Assembly: GCF_050948175.1 (NCBI RefSeq)
Contig: NC_135204.1
Span: forward strand, 9,043,473-9,107,472
From: Xylocopa sonorina
Taxonomy: Eukaryota > Arthropoda > Insecta > Hymenoptera > Apidae
Length of the DNA: 64,000 nt
Direction of reading: 5' to 3'
Positions 26,801 through 39,060 of this stretch are shown here, one piece after another (position 1 is the first letter of the stretch; the number at the start of each line of letters is the position of its first letter). A program made the translations under genes and the position numbers. Under the pieces are notes generated by a model. It was not told where the DNA came from, did no database searches, and saw only the letters and a program-made list of their open reading frames with translations.

Positions 26801-27924
26801 CTATCTTACGACGCGGATAATCGCGCGGGATCGCGACCGTGTCCGTACAGATTAACGGAGTGTTCTTACCTATCGTAGTTACTCTTGTTATTGTTTCGCG
26901 GCACAGTATGGGCCTCTCCCTGCTCGAACAACGGCTGGCCAACGTTATCCAGCGAAATCGCCGCGATTTCTGCTTGTTAGGGAACGAGTCAGACCAGCCT
27001 TTCGCAATCGAACCGTTGATTTTTCTTTTTCTTCTTCTTTTTCCAGCAGAGGAGGCGCACTGTTTCGCTCGTTAGTGTGTGATCAGAGTTTCTTGATATG
27101 ATTGCGGAGAAAAGGGTGTAGAACTATGGATCGTACAGGGTTATTAGAGTCGAGATTCTACTTTCGATGTTTCGCTTAACAGTTTCCACGCTGTATTGTA
27201 TTCCGATCTATCCTTTTCATCGAGGTTCAGTGTTTCCTTGAAACGTCTCGATTTTTAATCGACTCGCAATTTTATTTCGACGTACAGTTTCAATTAAAAG
27301 TCTGTCTAAACTTGGTACTTGGATATCTGACTCAAGTGTCTGTAATTCACCGTTGATCGTGGTCAAGCGAGACGAAAACGCTCGACGGTTAACCGATCGT
27401 GGTACCGCGGACCGTTCCTCGACCGATCGTAGGAAGGAAATCGGCAAACGGCTGGGTCGATCCAGTTCACGGGATCGGTCGTAAGCTAAGTAGCTCCATT
27501 ACGACCAGTCCCGATCTCCAATCTAAATATCTCTATCCAGCACGACTTTCATCGGCTCGCTCACGCTCGAGATCCTCCGACACGCGAAAAACGCGACGCG
27601 AGCCGATCTCTCGCATTGTGCAACCTACCCTCGCGGGCCTCGGACCTTATCTTATTCGCGAGCGTTTCACGTTTCGACGTGATCAATTGGCTCGCGAGCC
27701 TTTACGTTCTATCGGTTAAACGCGAGTTTAACGATCATTCCGGATCGTTTTCCACGAGGTGAGCAAATTCGAGCGGATTCTCAGGGTGAAACGAGGCAGT
27801 TTAGCGATAGCTGATTTGGAAATAAGAACGCTTAGAAAGGGGCGGTAGTTTACGTTTAAACCAGCCGGATTATTTTTCCAAGAAAAATCTCGTCAAACTT
27901 TTATCGCCAGTGTCTCTACGCGAG

Positions 27925-27952
27925 AGTATAAATTATAGTATAAATTATAGTA
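27925..27952. repeat. 12-bp tandem duplication
   Basis: AGTATAAATTAT twice in tandem plus AGTA of a third copy; AT-rich. A minisatellite-like slip, no function implied. Confidence 0.8.
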
Positions 27953-29810
27953 ACGATGTATTGTAAAACGAACGAGAGGAAGGGACGGTACGGTTGCGCG
28001 GAATAATAAATACCGATCGGATCGGGTCGAAGCGTGGACAAATTATGATCGCTGCCGATTTGCTGGTTCGACGCTGGTTAACCCGGTGAATTTCAATAGC
28101 ACGCGCCGCTCGATCGAGCACGAAAAAGACAAACAAGGTGGTAATAACGCGGCTCGGGGCCGATAGTTAATGGAACTGTCAACGATATCGCATTATAACT
28201 GGAATTGTCACGCAAGCGCCGTGATGGCTGCATTTCCAACCCCCGGGAAATCGATTTGTCGGTTAAATCGGTCGAGAGTCGCGCATCGAAAAATTTCCAA
28301 CAGTTTTTTTTTTTTTTTGCGACAGTCCACACGACCATCGATGGTCGAATTCGAGATTCGAGGAATGGCGAATCTTTGAACGATTCCACGTCGAAGCCAG
28401 GCTAAGTTCTGAATCCCATCCGACAATCGAATCGTCGACTCGCAATTAAACTCGAGGAACCGCAGCTTCTCGAAACTTTCCCTCGTCGACACTCGCGAAC
28501 CCTCTGCCGCGACTTCCGAACAGCTCGAAACTCCCGTCGCGCAACTTGAAAAAACATTCTCACCTCCCGGTGGCCGCTCGAACGCAACGGAATTTCATAT
28601 TTCGCTCGGTGCGCTCGCCTTCTAGGCGATCACCTTCGCTCAATACCCGGTGTCCAATAAAGCGGCTCCATACGCGTGCACACGTACACTCGGGGCACAC
28701 GTACGCGTCTCACGGAGGAGATTGAGGGAAGCGGAGGCCACACGTAGCCCAAGTATCCCACCACCCCCGAGGGGATGACCAGCCTCGAGCCGTTTTCGCC
28801 GTCTTTTGGCCGGCGGGGTTGCCACGTCCGTGTGCACCACGCACACACCCCAGCCGCCCTACGAGAGAGAGATGGTCAGGGGTTGCCGCTCCGCTCTGCT
28901 GTGTGTCCAGTCCACTCCAGTGGAGCCCAGGGCAGTTCGATCAATAGAGGCTAGAGGCTACTACACGTTTCTAGGAGGTGGACACCCCGAGCACTCTGTC
29001 TCTGTCTTGCCCGGCCCTCGGCCAACCCCGCGTGCACCAACGTCCACCGACGTCTACGTGGAGAGAGCCACCTTCTGTTCGATCCCCGGACCCGACGTGT
29101 CCTGCGCCTCTTTTCCCGAGGATTAATCGCGCGCGAGGGCCAACGGACGAGGGAGGAATCTGTGTCGTCGCTGAGGGGGTGGTCGACGGCGGTTCCTTTC
29201 TTTTTTTTATCCTTTCCTCCTCCGCTCGGATTCTGCGGCTTTCAACCTACGTTTCACGGAATTTCCAGCTACGAAATTGTGGCAAATTGGGTATTACCCG
29301 GGGGATTTGCGGTTCCGAGTTGGTTGGTTTACGTTACTCACGAGGCAACGGACATTGTCGCGAGGGGTACAATTGAACCGATTAACGAATCGTAGCGACC
29401 TCCGACGAAGGATCTCTCGGATGCCTATGCAGGCGCGTATATGAAATTCCTCCTCGATGCGAAACGGGTCAACGCGAACGGGAAGAAAAGCTCTCGAACC
29501 ACGGCAAGGAACACGATCGTCCTCTGTTTAACCGAAAAGACAGAAGAAGGATTCCCTAAGTGCGTGCCGGGAGTCAAGGTCGTCGGCCTTGGTCCGATCG
29601 AAAATTACGAGGCGCTCAGGGTTCGCGATCGCCTCGCTCGCTCCCGCCCCCGCCCGGCTCGTCTCCGTTTCTCCTTCGTACGCGGTCTCTTGATCCAATT
29701 ATCTCGTGTCCCTTGTCGGGATCAGTGTGCTACGCCATTGGTTCTGCGTGGTCCGGACCCGGCGGGCCGTTTGTTTTGTAAGTCTAATCGCAGAACGGCT
29801 CTCCGGTGGT

Positions 29811-30240
29811 CCTCTTTCTCTCTCTCCTCTCGCTCCCGGCTGCCCTCACCTCCGCCGCGGTGCGTTCCCCTTCTTCACCCTTTTCTTCGTCCCCAGCAAC
29901 GTCGCTGCGGCGCGGCCGCCATTTTATTTTTAAAAAACGACCAGCAAGCGCGCACTTTCGTTCCGTTCTCGACGCAACGCCGGCTCCCAGCTCTCGTCTC
30001 CTCTCCTTCTCGCCCTTTCGGTTCGCGTTGCCGCGCCGCGTATGGTGGCGCCATGGCCAACAGCGCTCCTGACAGCCATGAGGCTGGGAGAAAAAGAACG
30101 AGCCACGGATAGAGAAAGAGCAGCAGCCGCGTACAAACCGCGTGGCTATCCTGGAAAGCCACTCTGCCGGGAAAACGCTCTCCTCGCTTTTCCCTTTCTT
30201 CGGACGGGCCGCTCTCTCTCTCCCTCTCTCTCTGTGTTGA
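29811..30240. promoter_or_regulatory. candidate Polycomb response element (GAGA + Pho words)
   Basis: CTCTC/GAGAG tracts at about 29811-29835 and 30211-30236 flank GCCGCCATTTT at 29915-29925, an excellent match to the Pleiohomeotic/YY1 site. Further GCCAT cores occur at about 30050-30080, along with a CTCF-like word. Fly PREs combine GAGA and Pho sites, and omb-type patterning genes are usual Polycomb targets. Function here is inferred. Confidence 0.3.
30043..30052 (+). promoter_or_regulatory. CTCF-like site TGGTGGCGCC in a GAGA/Pho cluster
   Basis: Near match to the CTCF core, adjoining CCATGG, inside the 29.81-30.24 kb cluster of GAGA-type and Pho-type words. Confidence 0.3.
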
Positions 30241-32343
30241 TCCATCTCGTTGGATTAATCGGATTCTCGTTAGCTATCAAACGGTTCGACGAGAGCCACG
30301 GATGCTACGAGTGGGTTGGATTTGTTTAACGCTGGCCCTTGGACCGCCTGGAGGATATTGATCTTCGGTTCCGAGTGGATAACGCGAGCACTGGGACCGA
30401 CGTTCGCGATGCTGGTCGAGGAAAGTTGGGGAAGAAGTTCGTCGGAGACTCGACTCTACGGAGGTATGTTTCAACGAGGCGGTTCGGATTGTCTTCTGGT
30501 TGCTGCAGGGGTGAAAGCGCGAAGCGATCAAAGTGTCTCGTTGAACGATGACGGTTGGCGTGATTCGATTAAACGTTGATCCGATCGACGAATAGAAACG
30601 ATTGATGCATAGTATTCGTTCATCGACGTCGATGTCCTCCGATCGTCGCGCGATAGAATTCATTTTTGTACTCCCGTGAAAGAAGCTGCGAAAAAGTATC
30701 GAGTACACCATGCTCGCGAGGGAAGCCCCATCGATTGGACCCAGTAACCCAAGAACGAGAAAGAAGCGAGAGGCGAGGAAGGTACTGGTTCGCAGCGTTT
30801 TTCCTCCGGGGTTGCGGCAACGATATTTCCTCCCTCGGGAGAGACGGAGGCGGGAGTCATCCCGTTCTGGCGCCAGGGCTGGCAAAAGGGGCAAACAAAA
30901 ATCGGCCCGCGCGCACTCGGCTGTGGTCAGCCGTCGACGGAACACGCCTGCCACTAGGTGGCCCCGTAATGATATTGGCTCCGGATGCCTAATCACTGTT
31001 ATACGGAAATTAATAAGCTCTGCGGTCGACGCGTTTTTCGCCGCGTCACGCGACCCTGAAACCCTTTCCTCCGACCCCTGATTGAGTTATCCTCTGGGAA
31101 CATTTTGAAACATCAGCCACGAATAGAAATGTTTTTCTAACGAGGAAACTCGAAGGGTAGTCGTTAACGACTGCTCCATCCGAATTTTCATCGAATCGAT
31201 CTCTGCTCGCGTCCGTAGACACCTGTGCCTATCTGGTGTACGTTAAATAAACGTTCTCGAAGGCGGTTCGCAAATTCCATCGGTGAATAATCAACGCACA
31301 GCTTGCCTTTCTCTCTCCCTCTCTCTCTCGCTCTCAGAAACCGTGGCGTAGCTAGGGTGGATCTTGGGGGTTGGTTTTTACGCACGAGCTACACTCCCCG
31401 ATGAAGGAGGAAACATCGATCCCGTGGGTGAGCTGCGTTCACGCAAACACCCCAACAGTCGCAAACATAGGCGAGCACAGATGCACAGAGAAACACACAC
31501 ACACTGGTTCGTTGGGACGCGCTTTTTGGGGGCGAGAACGTTCCGTATAAAGGGGGATGAAGTCTTATGGGGTTGCGTCTTTATGTGAAAGCATTCCGCG
31601 GGTTCTCATGCCGGTTTACGAATTCTGCCTTCCGTCCCACCCCGTCCGTGGATTCTTTGCGCTTCCATCGTCCCTTCCTCGGTCGCCCAGGTCCGGCACA
31701 AAAGGAGAAATACTGAAATAAAAAGAGCCCTGCCTTTCTTCGACGCCACCGGTGCCAGCCGCGGCGCAATATTAATAGAAAAATAACAGAACCGGTGGAA
31801 ACCAGGCCGTGTTCAACTTGTCTGGAATAACAACAAGGAGACACGGAACATTCTTGCCAGAGTTTTGCGGGCCAGTGGGACCGGGGACCGCTTTAGGATT
31901 TTCTTCTATTCCGGCTCTGTAATTCTAGAGACACGTTTGTTCCTCTGTCTCCCCGATGATTCTCTCTTTGTATCCCGTGTTCAGGCAGGAATCTAGGGTG
32001 CTCGTAAATTCTTTCGCGGAATAACAATTTCCATTCGTCAAGTGAACCCGGTCTAAGAGAAACCCATTCATCCCGCGATCGAACTCTTCTTCCCCGTCGA
32101 AGCGTTATCGCGTCTGAAAGTTGGACCGAGTCGCGTCCTCGAGGAGCGATCGAGTCGTCGGGGGTGGTGAAAATAAACATCGCCGCGATTCCGCACGGGA
32201 AACGCTCCCTGGTATCGATTCCGGATGGCGACGCTGGCGTCGTCCGATGCCCGGGGGTGAATTTCGCCTGGACTTTCGCGGAAAAACCACCAGCGAGGCC
32301 TCGACAAAAGTTTCACAGTCGAGGAGGCTGCGACAATGGCCGC

Positions 32344-32378
<35 letters not shown>
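32344..32378. repeat. (GA)n microsatellite
   Basis: GA dinucleotides with one AAA interruption near 32351-32353. Confidence 0.9.
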
Positions 32379-32380
<2 letters not shown>

Positions 32381-33255
32381 AGTACACGGGGAAACGATTT
32401 AGCGGTGAATGCGGATGTCGCTAATTTTCTGGCTTGTCCACACTCTAGCCTCTGCTTAAATCTTCCCCTTCCAATTACGCTCGCTGGCCACCGGAAAGAG
32501 CCAACCGATCGCCTCTTCGTCGTGTCGCGTTTCCGCGACGAAGCGAGATTTTGGACCCGCGAAACGCTTCATTCGCTACCTGTGGTAATTGCCCGCCATT
32601 GTTGCTGGTATTTCGTTTTTCTTACGCTTCACTTTTACTCGCGTCGAACTTCGATGAACGTGAAATCAGCGTCGAGGAAGCTCTCAACGAAGCTCGATGG
32701 TTGCTGATAATTCGAAAGCGTTTCTCGTTCGAATAACATCTATTTACGCATGAAACAACATGTCCCGTTTCTCGCATTCGGATGCAATAAATTCCACAGT
32801 TAAATCGCGAACAAGAGGTTCGCCTCTCAGCTTGGAACGAACAGCACCGTCGTGCGATCAATCCGCATCGGGCGGCGAAGCGAATCCCGCGGTCGAATTC
32901 GGGTTAAGGTCGCGCGGAGCGATTTTACTAACTTCTCGTCTCCCTTTCTCTCTCCCATTTCCATCGCTTCGATCCTCGCGCCGCTCCGCGTTCTCTCGGT
33001 TCTTCTCTTTTTTTTCTCTCTATTTTTCCCTCCCCTTTTTTTCTCTCTCCTCCCGCGGCGCGTGCATTCATAATGGAGGCACGTCACCGGGGCCAAAGCG
33101 GAATTAATGACAGACGTCGAAGAGCGGCCGTGGAAACGCGGCGGTCGCGGTTTCACAATGGCTGCGAGGGCCACGGCGAATACCGGGCCGCGTGCGACCT
33201 GGTGGGAGTGCCTCGGATAATAAGGGGTTATTTCCAGTAGCCGGGCGGGGCACGG

Positions 33256-33297
33256 GGTGACATGTCACCACGTTACCACCAGCCGTTTCACGTGAAA
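33256..33297. promoter_or_regulatory. pair of perfect palindromes, candidate enhancer core
   Basis: GGTGACATGTCACC (33256-33269) is a 14-bp palindrome of two inverted TGACA cores, the half-site of Meis/Hth/TGIF-type TALE homeodomains. TTTCACGTGAAA (33286-33297) is a 12-bp palindrome around a CACGTG E-box (bHLH such as Myc/Max). Both lie within 42 bp in non-repetitive sequence. Protein assignments come from half-site similarity only. Confidence 0.4.
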
Positions 33298-36200
33298 TCG
33301 CGCGCCTATTAACCGCCGTCGTCATTGTTCCAGACTCTCTCCTACCATTTTCCGAAATATATAGCCTCAGGTTTGAGAAACTGCGCGATATTAGATTCCC
33401 TGAAACCGGTGTAAAAGGTGTACCACCACCCCCTTTACCATCGAGGACTTCCTCGATGCTTTCAATGTTCCGTTAGCGAATATTCAAAACGTTTCATCGA
33501 GCACGCGACAAGAAAAAGAAGAAGACGCGAAGAGTTTCGAGGAGGAGGAGGAGGCTGGAAGCTCGAGTAGCTAGCGGGTCGACATGAAGACATTAATCGC
33601 GATGCCCGCGACGAGAAAAAGCACGAAACAGCCTGGCGAAGGTGGGATGCTGGCCGGGCTTAACGATCGCCAGCAGCTGGCCGGCGGGTTCGCGGAATTT
33701 ATCATTATTCGATCATAACTCGTTAACCGTGCTTTCTTTATCGACCGTTTGGATCCACACGGATCTGGCTCGTTACAATCCGCTCCGCGAAATTTGCATG
33801 ATTCCCGGCCACGAGTAATCCCGATACCACTCGTGATTTATCTTTTATATCTACCCTATCGGCTGCCGTTCTCCTTCCTCCACATTCTCCTTCTCTTTTT
33901 CTTCTTTCATCTCGTTTTCGTCGTGACTCGAGGGAAGGGGTTATTAAGCAGAGAAGAAACGATGATTGTTTGCTCCTTTGTCTCTTCGCGATGCACGTTC
34001 TCTCGTGCGTTTCCATGTTGAATAGAATTACATCGTGTATCGTGGCGCGCTGTACGAACGAAAATGAGAAAAGCGCGCTGTGAAGTGCGCGAGCGTGTTC
34101 AGGATAAATGTTTGCGAGCGGTTCGAGGGTACGCGCGTTTTTTTTTTTTTTTCAGCGAGACAAACGAGACCAGGAGCGATAGAACGGCGCGGAAGAGCAC
34201 AGGTCGCCGCGTGGAGTACAATGCGACTCGTTTCACGGCCGACGAATGTCACCTGACATTGATTGCGCATCAGACATTCAGTGGCTGCGATTCGCGCCGG
34301 CCGCGCGTATTATCCGCCTCCGGCTGTTCCGCGCGAGCTCTGTAATTTATAATTTCGAGAGACACATCCCCGCGCGGCACCGCGGATTCCTCCTACCTCG
34401 CCTCTGGTGCGCGTTGCGATTCACTTTCGTCGAGCTTTAGAAATTAATAGAGATCCCAGAGGGCTCGAAGGTTTAAATAATAAATCGGAGGAATTCGCGT
34501 GAAAGGGTAACGGTGTCGCGCCTTTCAGCAGACTGTGAAAAGGTTTCGTTCGAGGAATTTTCACAGATTATTTCTCGAAGATCCTCTGAGATATGTTTGT
34601 CGAAGGAGCTGCGAACTATTCAAAACACCTGACACAATAGCGACATACGTGTAACAGTCGAACCAAGTTTCCAACCCCTTTTCGCAAAGATCTCCAAAGA
34701 CAACCCTCTGTAGTCGGCCAGAAAGCTCGAAGAATTCACCCCAGCGTCGAACCAGTATTTCCAGTCCTGTTCCAAGGTGGTTCCTCGCGGCACTATGGCC
34801 GCTCAGGGTGTCCCACCGAGGGGGGAGGTCGCTCGTCTATTGGCGTACACCTTGGTGGCGGTTTTTGGCCGAACTGCCTCGAAGAAAGGAAGCCACCGTG
34901 CACAGAAAATGTTTCGCGCCGATGCACGACGCCCCGTCAGCACCCTCTGCCCAAGGAGAGCGGCGAAATAAGCGTGGCTCATAATGGAACGGCGTCCTCC
35001 AACCCCGCGTGGCATCGGGAATTTCCGAAACGCACACGTTCGCGTCCCCCATTGTCGAGCGAAGAATGGCTGGAATTCACGTAGCTTCCTCCATCTTCGA
35101 CGGTTTTCACGGCCAAACCGGGGCTGGATCGTGTTTCCCGGCTCTGACCGCCTTTTCACGGAGTTTTAGCGAACAGACGCGCGGCATTCGTTCCCAGAAT
35201 TCCCCGTTTCCCGAGTCTCGCGAGATTCTAAGCGAGGGTGGTTTTCTCAGAGGGTGGTGTAGAAGTCGGTTCGATCGTAGTCGCGCGTATTTCTCTACAG
35301 CAATTGTAAAAAAAGAAAAAAATAGAGTGTCCACTGTCGTCTAACCGCCATTTAATGTCAACCCCTCTGAGTCTTACCATTCGAGACTGGGGGTGGCAGT
35401 AAGCCATCCGCTCATCAATGTTTCCGTTATTGGGAGGATTCAGGTGGAGTGGCAATTTGTCGTGACTCACCGTCGGCAATCAAGCATCACGGAGTGACCG
35501 CGAACAATAACGGAAATTCACCGCGCGGTGAGTCTTTACACAGTCGCCTTCCTGAGAGGAGGCGCCGCGCGAGCCACCCCCTTTTCTTATTTTCGAACTA
35601 GACTTCTCGGTTCATCGGTTTTCGATCAGCGAACTTGGCGTACCACTTCTGCAACTGTCGCGCGAGGATCTATTCCGGTTACCAGGGCGCGAGTGGCACC
35701 ATTTTGTTCGCCACGAGGCTAGAAACTCGATTTATCCGCCCCCACGCGAGCGCAGGGAACGCGGGCGTATAGAACAGCCGGAGAAGTAGCCGGTGTCGCG
35801 AGCTGAACGGTCTATGCACGGTTCAACTCTGCTGGACACACGATTGGTGTTTGATTCACCCGCTCGCACCCTTTCCACCCACGCGCCTCGCCTATGGTCG
35901 GCCTCGAGGCCAACCTTCTTCCGCGCCTTTGAATTAGTTAGAGGGTGCACCGACGATTGTTCGAAACGTCGCGAATCGAAACGCGGGGCATGCTCTGTGA
36001 GCAGTACCTCTGGTTGAAGTCACCGACGGCTTCTAAACCTGTCTAAAGACAAACAGTTGGAAGGGGTTGATTTTTTGAGGGGATGAAACGACATTTCTTA
36101 GATCTGTCCATCTTGCAACAGAAAATGTACAATATTATTCGTCCAAATATTCGCTTCGTTGGGGAATTTAGGGGAATAAAAGTGGAACACTGGGGAAACG

Positions 36201-38559
36201 GATTAGAGACCCAGTTCCCAGGTTGATAAAGTCGAGCGTCGACGGCGTCGAATCCGCGCGCTTTCGATCGTTCGGAAATGAATACGTAAAAAGGCCGCGG
36301 TCGTGTAGATCGCAGGTGTTCACGTAGGAGGAAGCAGGCTAGGTAGGGCGAATCCAAAACTTTTCATCGATCCGACCCGCGAAGTTCCAGCCGGGACTAA
36401 GCAAGCGGAACCAGAGTTCTGGACAGCCGTACACACCTCCCCCATCCGTTTCGCTGCGGATTCCACCGGGCGAAGTGGAACGTGTCTATAGATAGACCGT
36501 CCTCGCGTCTTTCCTTCTGTTTCCTCGATTCCTCAAGTGGCTCGAGCTTGTACCAACCCACGGACACGCTCATCCTCGATGGAATTCGCTGACTTTCGAT
36601 GCGTTAATTAGTTTCGAAGGCATCGCGTATTTTGGCGTCGCGCATCCGTCGATCGCTTTGGAGACGCTGCGATCGCAGGGGGTGAAAGGAGCGGAACCAT
36701 GTCGATTTCTGCTGGGAACGTTCTTGCGAGGCCGATGAAATTTTCACGAGGAACGCGACGCGTCATTATGGCGTGACATGCCACGACAAAAGGGGTCGCT
36801 CTCGTACGTGCGATATTGAATTATCGATGCTCGCCAGCTGCTTAGATATTCATATGTTGCCGGCATCGACGAGCTGACGTTCGACGAGCGATACTTTTCG
36901 CAGAATCCACGGTGAATTTTGCCCGCGAGTATCCGCGATTTTATTTTACCCGACGTCGATTAATTCGGCACGAGTCCCCGTCGATCGATTCGCGGGGTGG
37001 TTTCGGTCTTCAATGCGTTGCGTGCCGGTTAAAGCGGATGATGGATAGGGTTTACGAGCAGGTACAACGCGAGAGATTTAACAAATGACTCTACGGGAAG
37101 TTAATGCAGAAGGAAACTCTGAATTTGATTACGAATTTATCGCACGATTGCACGGTACTAGACCGCGTAACGATAGCACCACCGTTCCAACCGGTTCGTA
37201 TACGAATCGAAGTTGGAGTTCCATTTATTCGTATCGTCGCTAAACCGTGTCATCGGAATGTAGTTGTACTTGCCTAGACGGAGTATTAAACTTTCCGATA
37301 GATGGTAATTTACGAAAACAAAGGGACAACGAAGTACCATAGCGTCACTACACCGTTGCAACTTTCATACTCCCGCGATCGTAACTATGTCTTCGGGACA
37401 CGAACACCAGAAGTGGGTTAGCTTGGAAGAACGCGACGCGATATTTCGTCTTTCTCAACAAACTCGATGAAAATCGGACTCGAAGCGCCGGGAACTTCAT
37501 CCGGACAAAGAAGAACCTCGCGCGGATCGTCCTTTCCTCCCTCTGTTTCGCTCTCCCCGCGTGTCCATCCTGGCGAACTTAATCGGCTGGATCACGAGAA
37601 GAAGTTGGACGGTTAAAAGGGCTCCGAAAATTCGTATCGTTGTCCAAGGGGCACCGTCGGCGTAATCCGATCCCAGACATCTATGTCGATAGGGCAATAA
37701 TTAGGCTGCTTAAAGAGCTAGAAAGGGTGGAACTATGGCCGCATAGAAGACGGCGGGGAGGAAGGGAAGCAGCGAAGGGGCCCCTCGGGGAGGTGTACGG
37801 CCACGGGGGGAGGTAGTGGACGGAACACAGGCAACGTCGGCTCTTTCTGTCGCCTCGAAGAGGGTCCAGAGGCGGACTCGTCGGCAGTCGTGTCGGTTCC
37901 CGTGGCCTTTCATCCCTTTCGACGTGCGCGCCGCCGTGAATAGGCGAAACTAGAGGTACAGAGAGGGCACCGGTCCTCCGCGGCTTCCACACACGTTTCC
38001 CAGTGAAAGGGTAGAAAGAGAGGGAGTCGACTTGTCCCGCCAGCCTGTCGCGTCCCTTGTGAACCGCGTCCGCGCGAGCTAGCGATGGCCTCGAGCCTGT
38101 AATCGCTCCTTCTCAGGCTGCCCCGGAGGTGTCACGCACGGTCCCCGGATTCTTCCGGTCGGAGGGAAACGGTGATGGTTCCGGTTGGGCTAGGTTGCTG
38201 GGCTAGGAAAGTGGCTGAATCGATGAGGCGAATCGAGGTACTCGAAGAATAGGATCCGTACGATACTGCGTTAACGATCGTGGCAACGATATTGGTCTAC
38301 GAATTGACTATCGACATAGACAGAAGCGACTGTCAGGGTTGATGCATACACTTTCATAGGACGCTGCGCCACGCCATCTCGTTGTATCGAACGTTCGCGT
38401 TACTTGGCAGAAACGTCTTGGGCCCTGGCAGTTGGTCAGTTCTCGGTACCAGGTCCCGTTCGATGAAAAAATTACCAAACAACCTCCGATACGGCGTGCA
38501 CGTCGAAATCGCTGGAAAGGTTGCGCGACACGGCGAACGAGAGCGAGAGAATTGAATGC

Positions 38560-39060
38560 CCATCGCTAAATAGGGTAGAAGAGGGGAGGGAGGAGAGACC
38601 GGGCCCGCGTTGGGGAGGGGTGGCGCGGCCGGTATAATGGCGGCTTCGGCACAGGCCCCCAAAAGAAACCCATAGATATCGCATTGCGCGGTCGGGACTG
38701 ACGGGACAAAACAGCCCGACAATAGGGGTGGGGGAGGGGGGTGTGTGGGGAGGGAGAAGGGGGGGTTTCGGTGCCGCGCCGCGAGATTCGTGGCCAGCTG
38801 TGGAAGGGGAAGAGGAAGGAGCGAGACGGAGGCACGCAGGGGCGACGAGGACGGCGGGGCCAGGCGCGTTTTCACGTCACAGCCAGAGCCAGGGGACCGA
38901 GACGCGGCAGCCTGCCCATCGGGCCCTCCTCGCGTGCCGATCCATTAATTAACCATCGCCGTTTCTTACCCTCCGCGGCGAGCTCGGCTCGCCAGCGGGC
39001 CCCCGTGCAGCTCGCCTGGGACCGTTGGAAAATTTCGGCACCCTTCGACGCGCGCGTGTC
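38560..39060. promoter_or_regulatory. CpG-rich island-like block, possible distal promoter or enhancer
   Basis: Sharp rise in G+C and CpG over its surroundings, with a G4-prone run and GGTGGCGCGG and ATAATGGCGGC words. No initiator plus ORF combination that I trust. Could be an alternative omb promoter or an enhancer; no exon recognised. Confidence 0.25.
38725..38765 (+). other. G-quadruplex-prone run
   Basis: At least six G-runs of three to seven bases separated by loops of one to five bases on the + strand, in a CpG-rich block (about 38.56-39.06 kb) that also contains a second G-rich stretch at 38.58-38.63 kb. It easily satisfies the usual four-run quadruplex rule. Confidence 0.7.

Larger units (their letters stand above)
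22567..29810. other. intergenic, no gene seen
   Basis: Holds the inverted repeat at 23.86 kb, the tandem duplication at 27.93 kb and a T/A homopolymer at about 28305-28318. The stretch 28.63-29.13 kb differs from its neighbours: fewer CGA/TCG words and more CA/TG and GTGT words, as in transcribed or UTR-like sequence. No ORF there is convincing. Confidence 0.5.
30241..38559. other. intergenic, no gene seen
   Basis: Unique sequence apart from the GA microsatellite at 32.34 kb, TC/T-rich sequence at 33.0-33.05 kb, a GAG run near 33.55 kb and a T14 run at about 34139-34152. The palindrome pair at 33.26-33.30 kb is the clearest regulatory-looking site. 36.58-37.4 kb is AT-richer with homeodomain words. 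Confidence 0.5.

Noticed and set aside
30277..30996. 239-codon minus-strand frame
   Set aside because: No conserved composition or motif, overlapped by several plus-strand frames.
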